Source of the DNA: Ptiloglossa arizonensis
Taxonomy: Eukaryota; Arthropoda; Insecta; Hymenoptera; Colletidae
Length of the DNA stretch: 64,000 nucleotides
NCBI RefSeq assembly: GCF_051014685.1
Contig: NW_027478537.1
Coordinates: 620,001 to 684,000, forward strand
Reading direction: 5' to 3'
The translations under genes and the position numbers were made by a program. The notes below the pieces were generated by a model. It saw only the letters and a program-made list of their open reading frames with translations, was not told the DNA's origin and did not search any database. Below are positions 1-12,553 of the stretch, piece by piece. How positions within the stretch are numbered: the first letter of the stretch is position 1; each line of letters starts with the position of its first letter.

Positions 1-130
1 AAGTAGAAACTCGCCCGATTACAACGGTGTGCGTACTTTTCCCCTAGGCCGTTCTAGTTATGCTTGTCGAGCATCAGAACTGCGAAAATTTTGAGTTTTT
101 CAAGCGTTGCTTACCTCCAAACTGCCATAT
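1..130 (+). repeat. Partial monomer at left edge
   Basis: This is the last 130 bases of a monomer cut by the window edge, beginning at the aagtagaaac segment (monomer position about 46). It is of the class carrying atgcttgtcg, followed by tttttcaagcg and ttgctta. The array therefore continues to the left of the window. Confidence 0.95.
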
Positions 131-1269
131 CTCGCGAACGGATTGACCAATCCGCAAAATTTCTGTTGCATCGGAAAGTAGAAACTCGCCCGATTACAAC
201 ACTATGCGTACTTTTCCCGTAGGCCGTTCTAGTTATTCGTTTCGAGCATCAGAACTGCGAAAATTTTGAATTTCTCAAGCGTTTCTTACTTCCAAACTGC
301 CATATCTCGCGAACGGATTGACCAACCCGCAAAATTTCTGTTGCATCTGAAGGTAGAAACTCGCCCGATTGCAACGGTATGCGTACTTTTCCCCTAGGCC
401 GTTCTAGTTATTCGTTTCGAGCATCAGAACTGCGAAAATTTTGAGTTTCTCAAGCGTTTCGTACCTCCAAACTGCCATATCTCGCGAACGGATTGACCAA
501 TCCGCAAAATTTCTGTTGCATCTGAAAGTAGAAACTCGCCCGATTACAACGGTGTGCGTACTTTTCCCCTAGGCCGTTCTAGTTATTCGTTTCGAGCATC
601 AGAACTGCGAAAATTTTGAGTTTCTCGAGCGTTTCTTACATCCAAACTGCCATATCTCGCGAACGGATTGACCAATCCGCAAAATTTCTGTTGCATCTGA
701 AAGTAGAAATTCGCCCGATTACAAATGTATGCGTACTTTTCCCCTAGCCCGTTCTAGTTATTCGTTTCGAGCAACAGAACTGCGAAAATTTTGACTTTCT
801 CAAGCGTTGCTTACCTCCAAACTGCCATATCTCGCGAACGGATTGACCAATTCGCAAAATTTCTGTTGCATCTGAAAGTAGAAACTCGCCCGATTACAAC
901 GGTGTGCGTACTTTTCCCCTAGGCCGTTCTAGTTATGCTTGTCGAGCATCAGAACTGCGAAAATTTTGAGTTTCTCAAGCGTTTCTTACCTCCAAACTGC
1001 CATATCTCGCGAACGGAATGACCAATCCGCAAAATTTCTGTTGCATCTGAAAGTAGAAACAGGCCCGATTACAACGGTGTGCGTACTTTTCCCCTAGGCC
1101 GTTCTTGTTATTCGTTTCGAGCATCAGAACTGCGAAAATTTTGTGTTTCTCAAGCGTTTCTTACATCCAAGCTGCCACATCTCGCGAACGGATTGACCAA
1201 CCCGCAAAATTTCTGTTGCATCTGAAGGTAGAAACTCGCCCGATTACAACGGTATGCGTACTTTTCCCC

Positions 1270-2290
1270 TAGGCCGTTCTAGTTATTCGTTTCGAGCATC
1301 AGAACTGCGAAAATTTTGAGTTTCTCAAGCGTTTCGTACCTCCAAACTGCCATATCTCGCGAACGGATTGACCAATCCGCAAAATTTCTGTTGCATCTGA
1401 AAGTAGAAACTCGCCCGATTACAACGGTGTGCGTACTTTTCCCCTAGGCCGTTCTAGTTATTCGTTTCGAGCATCAGAACTGCGAAAATTTTGAGTTTCT
1501 CGAGCGTTTCTTACATCCAAACTGCCATATCTCGCGAACGGAATGACCAATCCGCAAAATTTCTGTTGCATCTGAAAGTAGAAACGCGCCCGATTACAAC
1601 GGTGTGCGTACTTTTCCCCTAGGCCGTTCTAGTTATTCGTTTCAAGCATCAGAACTGCGAAGATTTTGAGTTTCTCGAGCGTTTCTTACATCCAAACTGC
1701 CATATCTCGCGAACGGATTGACCAATCCGCAAAATTTCTGTTGCATCTGAAAGTAGAAATTCGCCCGATTACAACGGTGTGCGTACTTTTCATCTAGGCC
1801 GTTCTAGTTATTCGTTTCGAGCATCAGAACTGCGAAAATTTTGAGTTTCTCAAGCGTTTCGTACCTCCAAACTGCCATATCTCGCGAACGGATTGACCAA
1901 TCCGCAAAATTTCTGTTGCATCTGAAAGTAGAAACTCGCCCGATTACAACGGTGTGCGTACTTTTCCCCTAGGCCGTTCTAGTTATTCGTTTCGAGCATC
2001 AGAACTGCGAAAATTTTGAGTTTCTCGAGCGTTTCTTACATCCAAACTGCCATATCTCGCGAACGGAATGACCAATCCGCAAAATTTCTGTTGCATCTGA
2101 AAGTAGAAACGCGCCCGATTACAACGGTGTGCGTACTTTTCCCCTAGGCCGTTCTAGTTATTCGTTTCAAGCATCAGAACTGCGAAGATTTTGAGTTTCT
2201 CGAGCGTTTCTTACATCCAAACTGCCATATCTCGCGAACGGATTGACCAATCCGCAAAATTTCTGTTGCATCTGAAAGTAGAAATTCGCC
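1270..2290 (+). repeat. Tandem duplication of a 3-monomer unit (525 bp)
   Basis: Bases about 1270-1765 match about 1795-2290, including the uncommon gaagattttgag (near 1660 and 2185), aacgcgccc and the order ttcgtacc, ctcgagcg, gaatgacc. The block between the copies is a chimeric monomer (1706-1880). Confidence 0.8.
1706..1880 (+). repeat. Chimeric monomer at a duplication junction
   Basis: The left part has gaaattcg, typical of the attcg class, but the right part has ggtgtgcg, taggccg and gagcatcag, typical of another class. It also carries a catctagg sequence at about 1790 that I did not see elsewhere. It sits exactly at the junction of the 3-monomer duplication, as expected if unequal exchange occurred inside a monomer. 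Confidence 0.7.
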
Positions 2291-2930
2291 CGATTACAAC
2301 TGTATGCGTACTTTTCCCCTAGCCCGTTCTAGTTATTCGTTTCGAGCAACAGAACTGCGAAAATTTTGAGTTTCTCAATCGTTGCTTACCTCCAAACTGC
2401 CATATCTCGCGAACGGATTGACCAATCCGCAAAATTTCTGTTGCATCTGAAAGTAGAAACGCGCCCGATTACAACGGTGTGCGTACTTTTCCCCTAGGCC
2501 GTTCTTGTTATTCGTTTCGAGCATCAGAACTGCGAAAATTTTGAGTTTCTCAAGCGTTTCTTACCTCCATACTGCCATATCTCGCGAACGGATTGACCAA
2601 TCCGCAAAATTTCTGTTGCATCTCAAAGTAGAAACTCGCCCGATTACAACACTATGCGTACTTTTCCCCTAGCCCGTTCTAGTTATTCGTTTCGAGCAAC
2701 AGAACTGCGAAAATTTTGAGTTTTTCAAGCGTTGCTTACCTCCAAACTGCCATATCTCGCGAACGGATTGACCAATCCGCAAAATTTCTGTTGCATCTGA
2801 AAGTAGAAACTCGCCCGATTACAACGGTATGCGTACTTTTCCCCTAGCCCGTACTAGTTATTCGTTTCGAGCATCAGAACTGCGAAAATTTTGAGTTTCT
2901 CTAGCGTTGCTTACCTCCAAACTGCCATAT

Positions 2931-3104
2931 CTCGCGAACGGATTGACCAATCCGCAAAATTTCTGTTGCATCTGAAAGTAGAAACTCGCCCGATTACAAC
3001 GGTGTGCGTACTTTTCCCCTAGGCTGTTCTAGTTATTCGTTTCGAGCATCAGAACTGCGAAAATTTGAGTTTCTCAAGCGTTTCTTACCTCCAAACTGCC
3101 ATAT
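2931..3104 (+). repeat. 174-bp monomer with 1-base deletion
   Basis: The run gcgaaaatttt has lost one T, reading gcgaaaatttg near 3060. This shifts the phase of all following monomers by one base. The otherwise matching segment near 8640 lacks the deletion, so it arose after that duplication or was lost there by conversion. Confidence 0.9.
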
Positions 3105-3804
3105 CTCGCGAACGGATTGACCAATCCGCAAAATTTCTGTTGCATCTGAAAGTACAAACTCGCCCGATTACAACGGTATGCGTACTTTTCCCCTAGCCCG
3201 TTCTAGTTATTCGTTTCGAGCAATAGAACTGCGAAAATTTTGAGTTTTTCAAGCTTTGCTTACCTCCAAACTGCCATATCTCGCGAACGGATTGACCAAT
3301 CCGCAAAATTTCTGTTGCATCTCAAAGTAGAAACTCGCCCGATTACAACACTATGCGTACTTTTCCCCTAGCCCGTTCTGGTTATTCGTTTCGAGCAACA
3401 GAACTGCGAAAATTTTGAGTTTTTCAAGCGTTGCTTACCTCCAAACTGCCATATCTCGCGAACGGATTGACCAATCCGCAAAACTTCTGTTGCATCTGAA
3501 AGTAGAAATTCGCCCGATAACAAATGTATGCGTACTTTTCCCCTAGCCCGTTCTAGTTATTCGTTTCGAGCAACAGAACTGCGAAAATTTTGAGTTTCTC
3601 AAGCGTTGCTTACCTCCAAACTGCCATATCTCGCGAACGGATTGACCAATCCGCAAAATTTCTGTTGCATCTGAAAGTAGAAACTCGCCCGATTACAACG
3701 GTGTGCGTACTTTTCCCCTAGGCCGTTCTAGTTATGCTTGTCGAGCATCAGAACTGCGAAAATTTTGAGTTTTTCAAGCGTTGCATACCTCCAAACTGCC
3801 ATAT

Positions 3805-6800
3805 CTCGCGAACGGATTGACCAATCCGCAAAATTTCTGTTGCATCGGAAAGTAGAAACTCGCCCGATTACAACGGTATGCGTACTTTTCCCCTAGCCCG
3901 TTCTAGTTATTCGTTTCGAGCATCAGAACTGCGAAAATTTTGAATTTCTCAAGCGTTTCTTACTTCCAAACTGCCATATCTCGCGAACGGATTGACCAAC
4001 CCGCAAAATTTCTGTTGCATCTGAAGGTAGAAACTCGCCCGATTACAACGGTATGCGTACTTTTCCCCTAGGCCGTTCTAGTTATTCGTTTCGAGCATCA
4101 GAACTGCGAAAATTTTGAGTTTCTCAAGCGTTTCGTACCTCCAAACTGCCATATCTCGCGAACGGATTGACCAATCCGCAAAATTTCTGTTGCATCTGAA
4201 AGTAGAAACTCGCCCGATTACAACGGTGTGCGTACTTTTCCCCTAGGCCGTTCTAGTTATTCGTTTCGAGCATCAGAACTGCGAAAATTTTGAGTTTCTC
4301 GAGCGTTTCTTACATCCAAACTGCATATCTCGCGAACGGATTGACCAATCCGCAAAATTTCTGTTGCATCTGAAAGTAGAAATTCGCCCGATTACAAATG
4401 TATGCGTACTTTTCCCCTAGCCCGTTCTAGTTATTCGTTTCGAGCAACAGAACTGCGAAAATTTTGACTTTCTCAAGCGTTGCTTACCTCCAAACTGCCA
4501 TATCTCGCGAACGGATTGACCAATTCGCAAAATTTCTGTTGCATCTGAAAGTAGAAACTCGCCCGATTACAACGGTGTGCGTACTTTTCCCCTAGGCCGT
4601 TCTAGTTATGCTTGTCGAGCATCAGAACTGCGAAAATTTTGAGTTTCTCAAGCGTTTCTTACCTCCAAACTGCCATATCTCGCGAACGGAATGACCAATC
4701 CGCAAAATTTCTGTTGCATCTGAAAGTAGAAACAGGCCCGATTACAACGGTGTGCGTACTTTTCCCCTAGGCCGTTCTTGTTATTCGTTTCGAGCATCAG
4801 AACTGCGAAAATTTTGTGTTTCTCAAGCGTTTCTTACATCCAAACTGCCACATCTCGCGAACGGATTGACCAACCCGCAAAATTTCTGTTGCATCTGAAG
4901 GTAGAAACTCGCCCGATTACAACGGTATGCGTACTTTTCCCCTAGGCCGTTCTAGTTATTCGTTTCGAGCATCAGAACTGCGAAAATTTTGAGTTTCTCA
5001 AGCGTTTCGTACCTCCAAACTGCCATATCTCGCGAACGGATTGACCAATCCGCAAAATTTCTGTTGCATCTGAAAGTAGAAACTCGCCCGATTACAACGG
5101 TGTGCGTACTTTTCCCCTAGGCCGTTCTAGTTATTCGTTTCGAGCATCAGAACTGCGAAAATTTTGAGTTTCTCGAGCGTTTCTTACATCCAAACTGCCA
5201 TATCTCGCGAACGGAATGACCAATCCGCAAAATTTCTGTTGCATCTGAAAGTAGAAACGCGCCCGATTACAACGGTGTGCGTACTATTCCCCTAGGCCGT
5301 TCTAGTTATTCGTTTCAAGCATCAGAACTGCGAAGATTTTGAGTTTCTCGAGCGTTTCTTACATCCAAACTGCCATATCTCGCGAACGGATTGACCAATC
5401 CGCAAAATTTCTGTTGCATCTGAAAGTAGAAATTCGCCCGATTACAACTGTATGCGTACTTTTCCCCTAGCCCGTTCTAGTTATTCGTTTCGAGCAACAG
5501 AACTGCGAAAATTTTGAGTTTCTCAATCGTTGCTTACCTCCAAACTGCCATATCTCGCGAACGGATTGACCAATCCGCAAAATTTCTGTTGCATCTGAAA
5601 GTAGAAACGCGCCCGATTACAACGGTGTGCGTACTTTTCCCCTAGGCCGTTCTTGTTATTCGTTTCGAGCATCAGAACTGCGAAAATTTTGAGTTTCTCA
5701 AGCGTTTCTTACCTCCATACTGCCATATCTCGCGAACGGATTGACCAATCCGCAAAATTTCTGTTGCATCTCAAAGTAGAAACTCGCCCGATTACAACAC
5801 TATGCGTACTTTTCCCCTAGGCCGTTCTAGTTATTCGTTTCGAGCATCAGAACTGCGAAAATTTTGAGTTTCTCAAGCGTTTCTTACTTCCAAACTGCCA
5901 TATCTCGCGAACGGATTGACCAATCCGCAAAATTTCTGTTGCATCGGAAAGTAGAAACTCGCCCGATTACAACGGTATGCGTACTTTTCCCCTAGCCCGT
6001 TCTAGTTATTCGTTTCGAGCATCAGAACTGCGAAAATTTTGAATTTCTCAAGCGTTTCTTACTTCCAAACTGCCATATCTCGCGAACGGATTGACCAACC
6101 CGCAAAATTTCTGTTGCATCTGAAGGTAGAAACTCGCCCGATTACAACGGTATGCGTACTTTTCCCCTAGGCCGTTCTAGTTATTCGTTTCGAGCATCAG
6201 AACTGCGAAAATTTTGAGTTTCTTAAGCGTTTCGTACCTCCAAACTGCCATATCTCGCGAACGGATTGACCAATCCGCAAAATTTCTGTTGCATCTGAAA
6301 GTAGAAACTCGCCCGATTACAACGGTGTGCGTACTTTTCCCCTAGGCCATTCTAGTTATTCGTTTCGAGCATCAGAACTGCGAAAATTTTGAGTTTCTCG
6401 AGCGTTTCTTACATCCAAACTGCCATATCTCGCGAACGGATTGACCAATCCGCAAAATTTCTGTTGCCTCTGAAAGTAGAAATTCGCCCGATTACAAATG
6501 TATGCGTACTTTTCCCCTAGCCCGTTCTAGTTATTCGTTTCGAGCAACAGAACTGCGAAAATTTTGACTTTCTCAAGCGTTGCTTACCTCCAAACTGCCA
6601 TATCTCGCGAACGGATTGACCAATTCGCAAAATTTCTGTTGCATCTGAAAGTAGAAACTCGCCCGATTACAACGGTGTGCGTACTTTTCCCCTAGGCCGT
6701 TCTAGTTATGCTTGTCGAGCATCAGAACTGCGAAAATTTTGAGTTTCTCAAGCGTTTCTTACCTCCAAACTGCCATATCTCGCGAACGGAATGACCAATC

Positions 6801-8003
6801 CGCAAAATTTCTGTTGCATCTGAAAGTAGAAACAGGCCCGATTACAACGGTGTGCGTACTTTTCCCCTAGGCCGTTCTTGTTATTCGTTTCGAGCATCAG
6901 AACTGCGAAAATTTTGTGTTTCTCAAGCGTTTCTTACATCCAAACTGCCACATCTCGCGAACGGATTGACCAACCCGCAAAATTTCTGTTGCATCTGAAG
7001 GTAGAAACTCGCCCGATTACAACGGTATGCGTACTTTTCCCCTAGGCCGTTCTAGTTATTCGTTTCGAGCATCAGAACTGCGAAAATTTTGAGTTTCTCA
7101 AGCGTTTCGTACCTCCAAACTGCCATATCTCGCGAACGGATTGACCAATCCGCAAAATTTCTGTTGCATCTGAAAGTAGAAACTCGCCCGATTACAACGG
7201 TGTGCGTACTTTTCCCCTAGGCCGTTCTAGTTATTCGTTTCGAGCATCAGAACTGCGAAAATTTTGAGTTTCTCGAGCGTTTCTTACATCCAAACTGCCA
7301 TATCTCGCGAACGGAATGACCAATCCGCAAAATTTCTGTTGCATCTGAAAGTAGAAACGCGCCCGATTACAACGGTGTGCGTACTTTTCCCCTAGGCCGT
7401 TCTAGTTATTCGTTTCAAGCATCAGAACTGCGAAGATTTTGAGTTTCTCGAGCGTTTCTTACATCCAAACTGCCATATCTCGCGAACGGATTGACCAATC
7501 CGCAAAATTTCTGTTGCATCTGAAAGTAGAAATTCGCCCGATTACAACTGTATGCGTACTTTTCCCCTAGCCCGTTCTAGTTATTCGTTTCGAGCAACAG
7601 AACTGCGAAAATTTTGAGTTTCTCAATCGTTGCTTACCTCCAAACTGCCATATCTCGCGAACGGATTGACCAATCCGCAAAATTTCTGTTGCATCTGAAA
7701 GTAGAAACGCGCCCGATTACAACGGTGTGCGTACTTTTCCCCTAGGCCGTTCTTGTTATTCGTTTCGAGCATCAGAACTGCGAAAATTTTGAGTTTCTCA
7801 AGCGTTTCTTACCTCCATACTGCCATATCTCGCGAACGGATTGACCAATCCGCAAAATTTCTGTTGCATCTCAAAGTAGAAACTCGCCCGATTACAACAC
7901 TATGCGTACTTTTCCCCTAGGCCGTTCTAGTTATTCGTTTCGAGCATCAGAACTGCGAAAATTTTGAGTTTCTCAAGCGTTTCTTACTTCCAAACTGCCA
8001 TAT
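3805..8003 (+). repeat. Tandem duplication of an ordered 12-monomer unit (2,100 bp)
   Basis: Monomers starting at 3805-5729 match those starting at 5904-7829 in order. The classes are: tcggaaag; caaccc/ttcgtacc; ctcgagcg; attcg/aatgtatg; gctt; aat/aacagg; cacatctc with caaccc; ctcgagcg; aacgcg/gaagatttt; attcg/aactgtatg; aacgcg/cttgtt/ccatactg; tctcaaag. Differences seen are few: the deletion near 4324, gtactattcc near 5284, gaatgacc retained in both, and single bases near 6223, 6349 and 6467. The left limit is set by ttgcata versus ttcttac before the unit, the right limit by tcggaaag versus tctcaaag at 5945/8045. Confidence 0.88.
4155..4328 (+). repeat. 174-bp monomer with 1-base deletion
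   Basis: The box aaactgccatat reads aaactgcatat near 4322, a one-base loss. The equivalent monomer in the neighbouring 12-monomer copy (near 6421) is intact, so the deletion is younger than that duplication. Confidence 0.9.
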
Positions 8004-8528
8004 CTCGCGAACGGATTGACCAATCCGCAAAATTTCTGTTGCATCTCAAAGTAGAAACTCGCCCGATTACAACACTATGCGTACTTTTCCCGTAGGCCGT
8101 TCTAGTTATTCGTTTCGAGCATCAGAACTGCGAAAATTTTGAGTTTCTCAAGCGTTTCTTACCTCCAAACTGCCATATCTCGCGAACGGATTGACCAATC
8201 CGCAAAATTTCTGTTGCATCTGAAAGTAGAAACTCGCCCGATTACAACGGTATGCGTACTTTTCCCCTAGCCCGTTCTAGTTATTCGTTTCGAGCAATAG
8301 AACTGCGAAAATTTTGAGTTTTTCAAGCGTTGCTTACCTCCAAACTGCCATATCTCGCGAACGGATTGACCAATCCGCAAAATTTCTGTTGCATCGGAAA
8401 GTAGAAACTCGCCCGATTACAACGGTATGCGTACTTTTCCCCTAGCCCGTTCTAGTTATTCGTTTCGAGCATCAGAACTGCGAAAATTTTGAGTTTCTCA
8501 AGCGTTTCTTACTTCCAAACTGCCATAT

Positions 8529-8703
8529 CTCGCGAACGGATTGACCAACCCGCAAAATTTCTGTTGCATCTGAAGGTAGAAACTCGCCCGATTACAACGG
8601 TATGCGTACTTTTCCCCTAGGCTGTTCTAGTTATTCGTTTCGAGCATCAGAACTGCGAAAATTTTGAGTTTCTCAAGCGTTTCTTACCTCCAAACTGCCA
8701 TAT
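8529..8703 (+). repeat. Hybrid monomer at a breakpoint
   Basis: The left part (caaccc, gaaggtag, ggtatg) matches 12904-12993. The right part, from aggctg on, matches the monomer near 3021 and its followers (32 monomers upstream). This marks the junction between two duplicated blocks inside a single monomer. Confidence 0.68.
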
Positions 8704-10453
8704 CTCGCGAACGGATTGACCAATCCGCAAAATTTCTGTTGCATCTGAAAGTACAAACTCGCCCGATTACAACGGTATGCGTACTTTTCCCCTAGCCCGT
8801 TCTAGTTATTCGTTTCGAGCAATAGAACTGCGAAAATTTTGAGTTTTTCAAGCGTTGCTTACCTCCAAACTGCCATATCTCGCGAACGGATTGACCAATC
8901 CGCAAAATTTCTGTTGCATCTCAAAGTAGAAACTCGCCCGATTACAACACTATGCGTACTTTTCCCCTAGCCCGTTCTAGTTATTCGTTTCGAGCAACAG
9001 AACTGCGAAAATTTTGAGTTTTTCAAGCGTTGCTTACCTCCAAACTGCCATATCTCGCGAACGGATTGACCAATCCGCAAAACTTCTGTTGCATCTGAAA
9101 GTAGAAATTCGCCCGATAACAAATGTATGCGTACTTTTCCCCTAGCCCGTTCTAGTTATTCGTTTCGAGCAACAGAACTGCGAAAATTTTGAGTTTCTCA
9201 AGCGTTGCTTACCTCCAAACTGCCATATCTCGCGAACGGATTGACCAATCCGCAAAATTTCTGTTGCATCTGAAAGTAGAAACTCGCCCGATTACAACGG
9301 TGTGCGTACTTTTCCCCTAGGCCGTTCTAGTTATGCTTGTCGAGCATCAGAACTGCGAAAATTTTGAGTTTTTCAAGCGTTGCTTACCTCCAAACTGCCA
9401 TATCTCGCGAACGGATTGACCAATCCGCAAAATTTCTGTTGCATCGGAAAGTAGAAACTCGCCCGATTACAACGGTATGCGTACTTTTCCCCTAGCCCGT
9501 TCTAGTTATTCGTTTCGAGCATCAGAACTGCGAAAATTTTGAATTTCTCAAGCGTTTCTTACCTCCAAACTGCCATATCTCGCGAACGGATTGACCAATC
9601 CGCAAAATTTCTGTTGCATCTGAAAGTACAAACTCGCCCGATTACAACGGTATGCGTACTTTTCCCCTAGCCCGTTCTAGTTATTCGTTTCGAGCAATAG
9701 AACTGCGAAAATTTTGAGTTTTTCAAGCGTTGCTTACCTCCAAACTGCCATATCTCGCGAACGGATTGACCAATCCGCAAAATTTCTGTTGCATCTCAAA
9801 GTAGAAACTCGCCCGATTACAACACTATGCGTACTTTTCCCCTAGCCCGTTCTAGTTATTCGTTTCGAGCAACAGAACTGCGAAAATTTTGAGTTTTTCA
9901 AGCGTTGCTTACCTCCAAACTGCCATATCTCGCGAACGGATTGACCAATCCGCAAAACTTCTGTTGCATCTGAAAGTAGAAATTCGCCCGATAACAAATG
10001 TATGCGTACTTTTCCCCTAGCCCGTTCTAGTTATTCGTTTCGAGCAACAGAACTGCGAAAATTTTGAGTTTCTCAAGCGTTGCTTACCTCCAAACTGCCA
10101 TATCTCGCGAACGGATTGACCAATCCGCAAAATTTCTGTTGCATCTGAAAGTAGAAACTCGCCCGATTACAACGGTGTGCGTACTTTTCCCCTAGGCCGT
10201 TCTAGTTATGCTTGTCGAGCATCAGAACTGCGAAAATTTTGAGTTTTTCAAGCGTTGCTTACCTCCAAAGTGCCATATCTCGCGAACGGATTGACCAATC
10301 CGCAAAATTTCTGTTGCATCGGAAAGTAGAAACTCGCCCGATTACAACGGTATGCGTACTTTTCCCCTAGCCCGTTCTAGTTATTCGTTTCGAGCATCAG
10401 AACTGCGAAAATTTTGAATTTCTCAAGCGTTTCTTACTTCCAAACTGCCATAT
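8704..10453 (+). repeat. Tandem duplication of a 5-monomer unit (875 bp)
   Basis: 8704-9578 matches 9579-10453. Shared uncommon markers are agtacaaac, gagcaatag, gcaaaacttctg (near 9076 and 9951), cgataac and gaatttctc. The copies differ at the end of the unit (ttacctcc near 9565 against ttacttcc near 10435). The older version of part of this unit is at about 3105-3980. Confidence 0.85.
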
Positions 10454-10978
10454 CTCGCGAACGGATTGACCAACCCGCAAAATTTCTGTTGCATCTGAAG
10501 GTAGAAACTCGCCCGATTACAACGGTATGCGTACTTTTCCCCTAGGCCGTTCTAGTTATTCGTTTCGAGCATCAGAACTGCGAAAATTTTGAGTTTCTCA
10601 AGCGTTTCGTACCTCCAAACTGCCATATCTCGCGAACGGATTGACCAATCCGCAAAATTTCTGTTGCATCTGAAAGTAGAAACTCGCCCGATTACAACGG
10701 TGTGCGTACTTTTCCCCTAGGCCGTTCTAGTTATTCGTTTCGAGCATCAGAACTGCGAAAATTTTGAGTTTCTCGAGCGTTTCTTACATCCAAACTGCCA
10801 TATCTCGCGAACGGATTGACCAATCCGCAAAATTTCTGTTGCATCTGAAAGTAGAAATTCGCCCGATTACAAATGTATGCGTACTTTTCCCCTAGCCCGT
10901 TCTAGTTATTCGTTTCGAGCAACAGAACTGCGAAAATTTTGACTTTCTCAAGCGTTGCTTACCTCCAAACTGCCATAT

Positions 10979-11153
10979 CTCGCGAACGGATTGACCAATC
11001 CGCAAAATTTCTGTTGCATCTGAAAGTAGAAACTCGCCCGATTACAACGGTGTGCGTACTTTTCCCCTAGGCCGTTCTAGTTATGCTTGTCGAGCATCAG
11101 AACTGCGAAAATTTTGAGTTTCTCAAGCGTTTCTTACCTCCAAACTGCCATAT
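10979..11153 (+). repeat. Monomer class 'gctt' (atgcttgtcg variant)
   Basis: This class differs from the common monomer by three linked substitutions within five bases (positions 107, 109 and 111), turning attcgtttcg into atgcttgtcg. I count about 51 complete monomers of this class plus the partial one at the left edge, for example starting at 831, 3630, 4504, 6604, 9229, 16054, 19029, 21129, 35480, 47206 and 63306. It almost always carries the ggtgtgcg and taggccg alleles. The spacing between successive members (1 to 18 monomers) is a convenient barcode for the duplication history. Confidence 0.85.
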
Positions 11154-11328
11154 CTCGCGAACGGAATGACCAATCCGCAAAATTTCTGTTGCATCTGAAA
11201 GTAGAAACAGGCCCGATTACAACGGTGTGCGTACTTTTCCCCTAGGCCGTTCTTGTTATTCGTTTCGAGCATCAGAACTGCGAAAATTTTGTGTTTCTCA
11301 AGCGTTTCTTACATCCAAACTGCCACAT
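11154..11328 (+). repeat. Monomer class 'aat' with cttgtt and gtgtttctc
   Basis: This class carries gaatgacc instead of gattgacc, aacaggccc or aacacgccc in place of aactcgccc, gttcttgtt in place of gttctagtt, and ttttgtgtttctc, and ends in ttacatcc. It nearly always follows a gctt-class monomer directly. The aacagg subtype occurs four times (near 1061, 4734, 6834 and 11209); elsewhere the class usually carries aacacg. Confidence 0.8.
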
Positions 11329-11853
11329 CTCGCGAACGGATTGACCAACCCGCAAAATTTCTGTTGCATCTGAAGGTAGAAACTCGCCCGATTACAACGG
11401 TATGCGTACTTTTCCCCTAGGCCGTTCTAGTTATTCGTTTCGAGCATCAGAACTGCGAAAATTTTGAGTTTCTCAAGCGTTTCGTACCTCCAAACTGCCA
11501 TATCTCGCGAACGGATTGACCAATCCGCAAAATTTCTGTTGCATCTGAAAGTAGAAACTCGCCCGATTACAACGGTGTGCGTACTTTTCCCCTAGGCCGT
11601 TCTAGTTATTCGTTTCGAGCATCAGAACTGCGAAAATTTTGAGTTTCTCGAGCGTTTCTTACATCCAAACTGCCATATCTCGCGAACGGAATGACCAATC
11701 CGCAAAATTTCTGTTGCATCTGAAAGTAGAAACGCGCCCGATTACAACGGTGTGCGTACTTTTCCCCTAGGCCGTTCTAGTTATTCGTTTCAAGCATCAG
11801 AACTGCGAAGATTTTGAGTTTCTCGAGCGTTTCTTACATCCAAACTGCCATAT

Positions 11854-12028
11854 CTCGCGAACGGATTGACCAATCCGCAAAATTTCTGTTGCATCTGAAA
11901 GTAGAAATTCGCCCGATTACAACTGTATGCGTACTTTTCCCCTAGCCCGTTCTAGTTATTCGTTTCGAGCAACAGAACTGCGAAAATTTTGAGTTTCTCA
12001 ATCGTTGCTTACCTCCAAACTGCCATAT
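11854..12028 (+). repeat. Monomer class 'attcg' (gaaattcg, tagcccg, gagcaacag)
   Basis: This class carries gaaattcg, then either aactgtatg or aaatgtatg, tagcccg (which removes the cctagg palindrome), gagcaacag, and usually ttgctta near the end. These alleles travel together through most of the array. Exceptions such as the monomer at 1706-1880 look like recombinants between classes. Confidence 0.8.
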
Positions 12029-12203
12029 CTCGCGAACGGATTGACCAATCCGCAAAATTTCTGTTGCATCTGAAAGTAGAAACGCGCCCGATTACAACGG
12101 TGTGCGTACTTTTCCCCTAGGCCGTTCTTGTTATTCGTTTCGAGCATCAGAACTGCGAAAATTTTGAGTTTCTCAAGCGTTTCTTACCTCCATACTGCCA
12201 TAT

Positions 12204-12553
12204 CTCGCGAACGGATTGACCAATCCGCAAAATTTCTGTTGCATCTCAAAGTAGAAACTCGCCCGATTACAACACTATGCGTACTTTTCCCCTAGGCCGT
12301 TCTAGTTATTCGTTTCGAGCATCAGAACTGCGAAAATTTTGAGTTTCTCAAGCGTTTCTTACTTCCAAACTGCCATATCTCGCGAACGGATTGACCAATC
12401 CGCAAAATTTCTGTTGCATCTCAAAGTAGAAACTCGCCCGATTACAACACTATGCGTACTTTTCCCGTAGGCCGTTCTAGTTATTCGTTTCGAGCATCAG
12501 AACTGCGAAAATTTTGAGTTTCTCAAGCGTTTCTTACCTCCAAACTGCCATAT
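12204..12553 (+). repeat. Monomer pair of class 'ctc' (tctcaaag, cactatg)
   Basis: Two adjacent monomers carry tctcaaag and acaacactatg. The first has cccctagg with ttacttcc, the second cccgtagg with ttacctcc. The same pair recurs at many places (for example 7.9-8.2 kb, 27.1-27.5 kb, 32.2-32.5 kb and 44.6-44.9 kb). From about 14.4 kb to 45 kb the first member often has ccactagg. Confidence 0.78.

Larger units (their letters stand above)
240..5787 (+). repeat. Dispersed duplication, 21/18 monomers apart
   Basis: Bases about 240-1740 match about 3913-5412, 21 monomers away. The match resumes at about 2281-2664 against 5429-5812 at 18 monomers, because the left copy contains the extra 3-monomer duplication. 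Shared markers are gaatttctc, aattcgc, aacagg, cacatctc and gaagatttt. The left copy has private differences near 200 (cactatg, cccgtagg). Confidence 0.72.
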
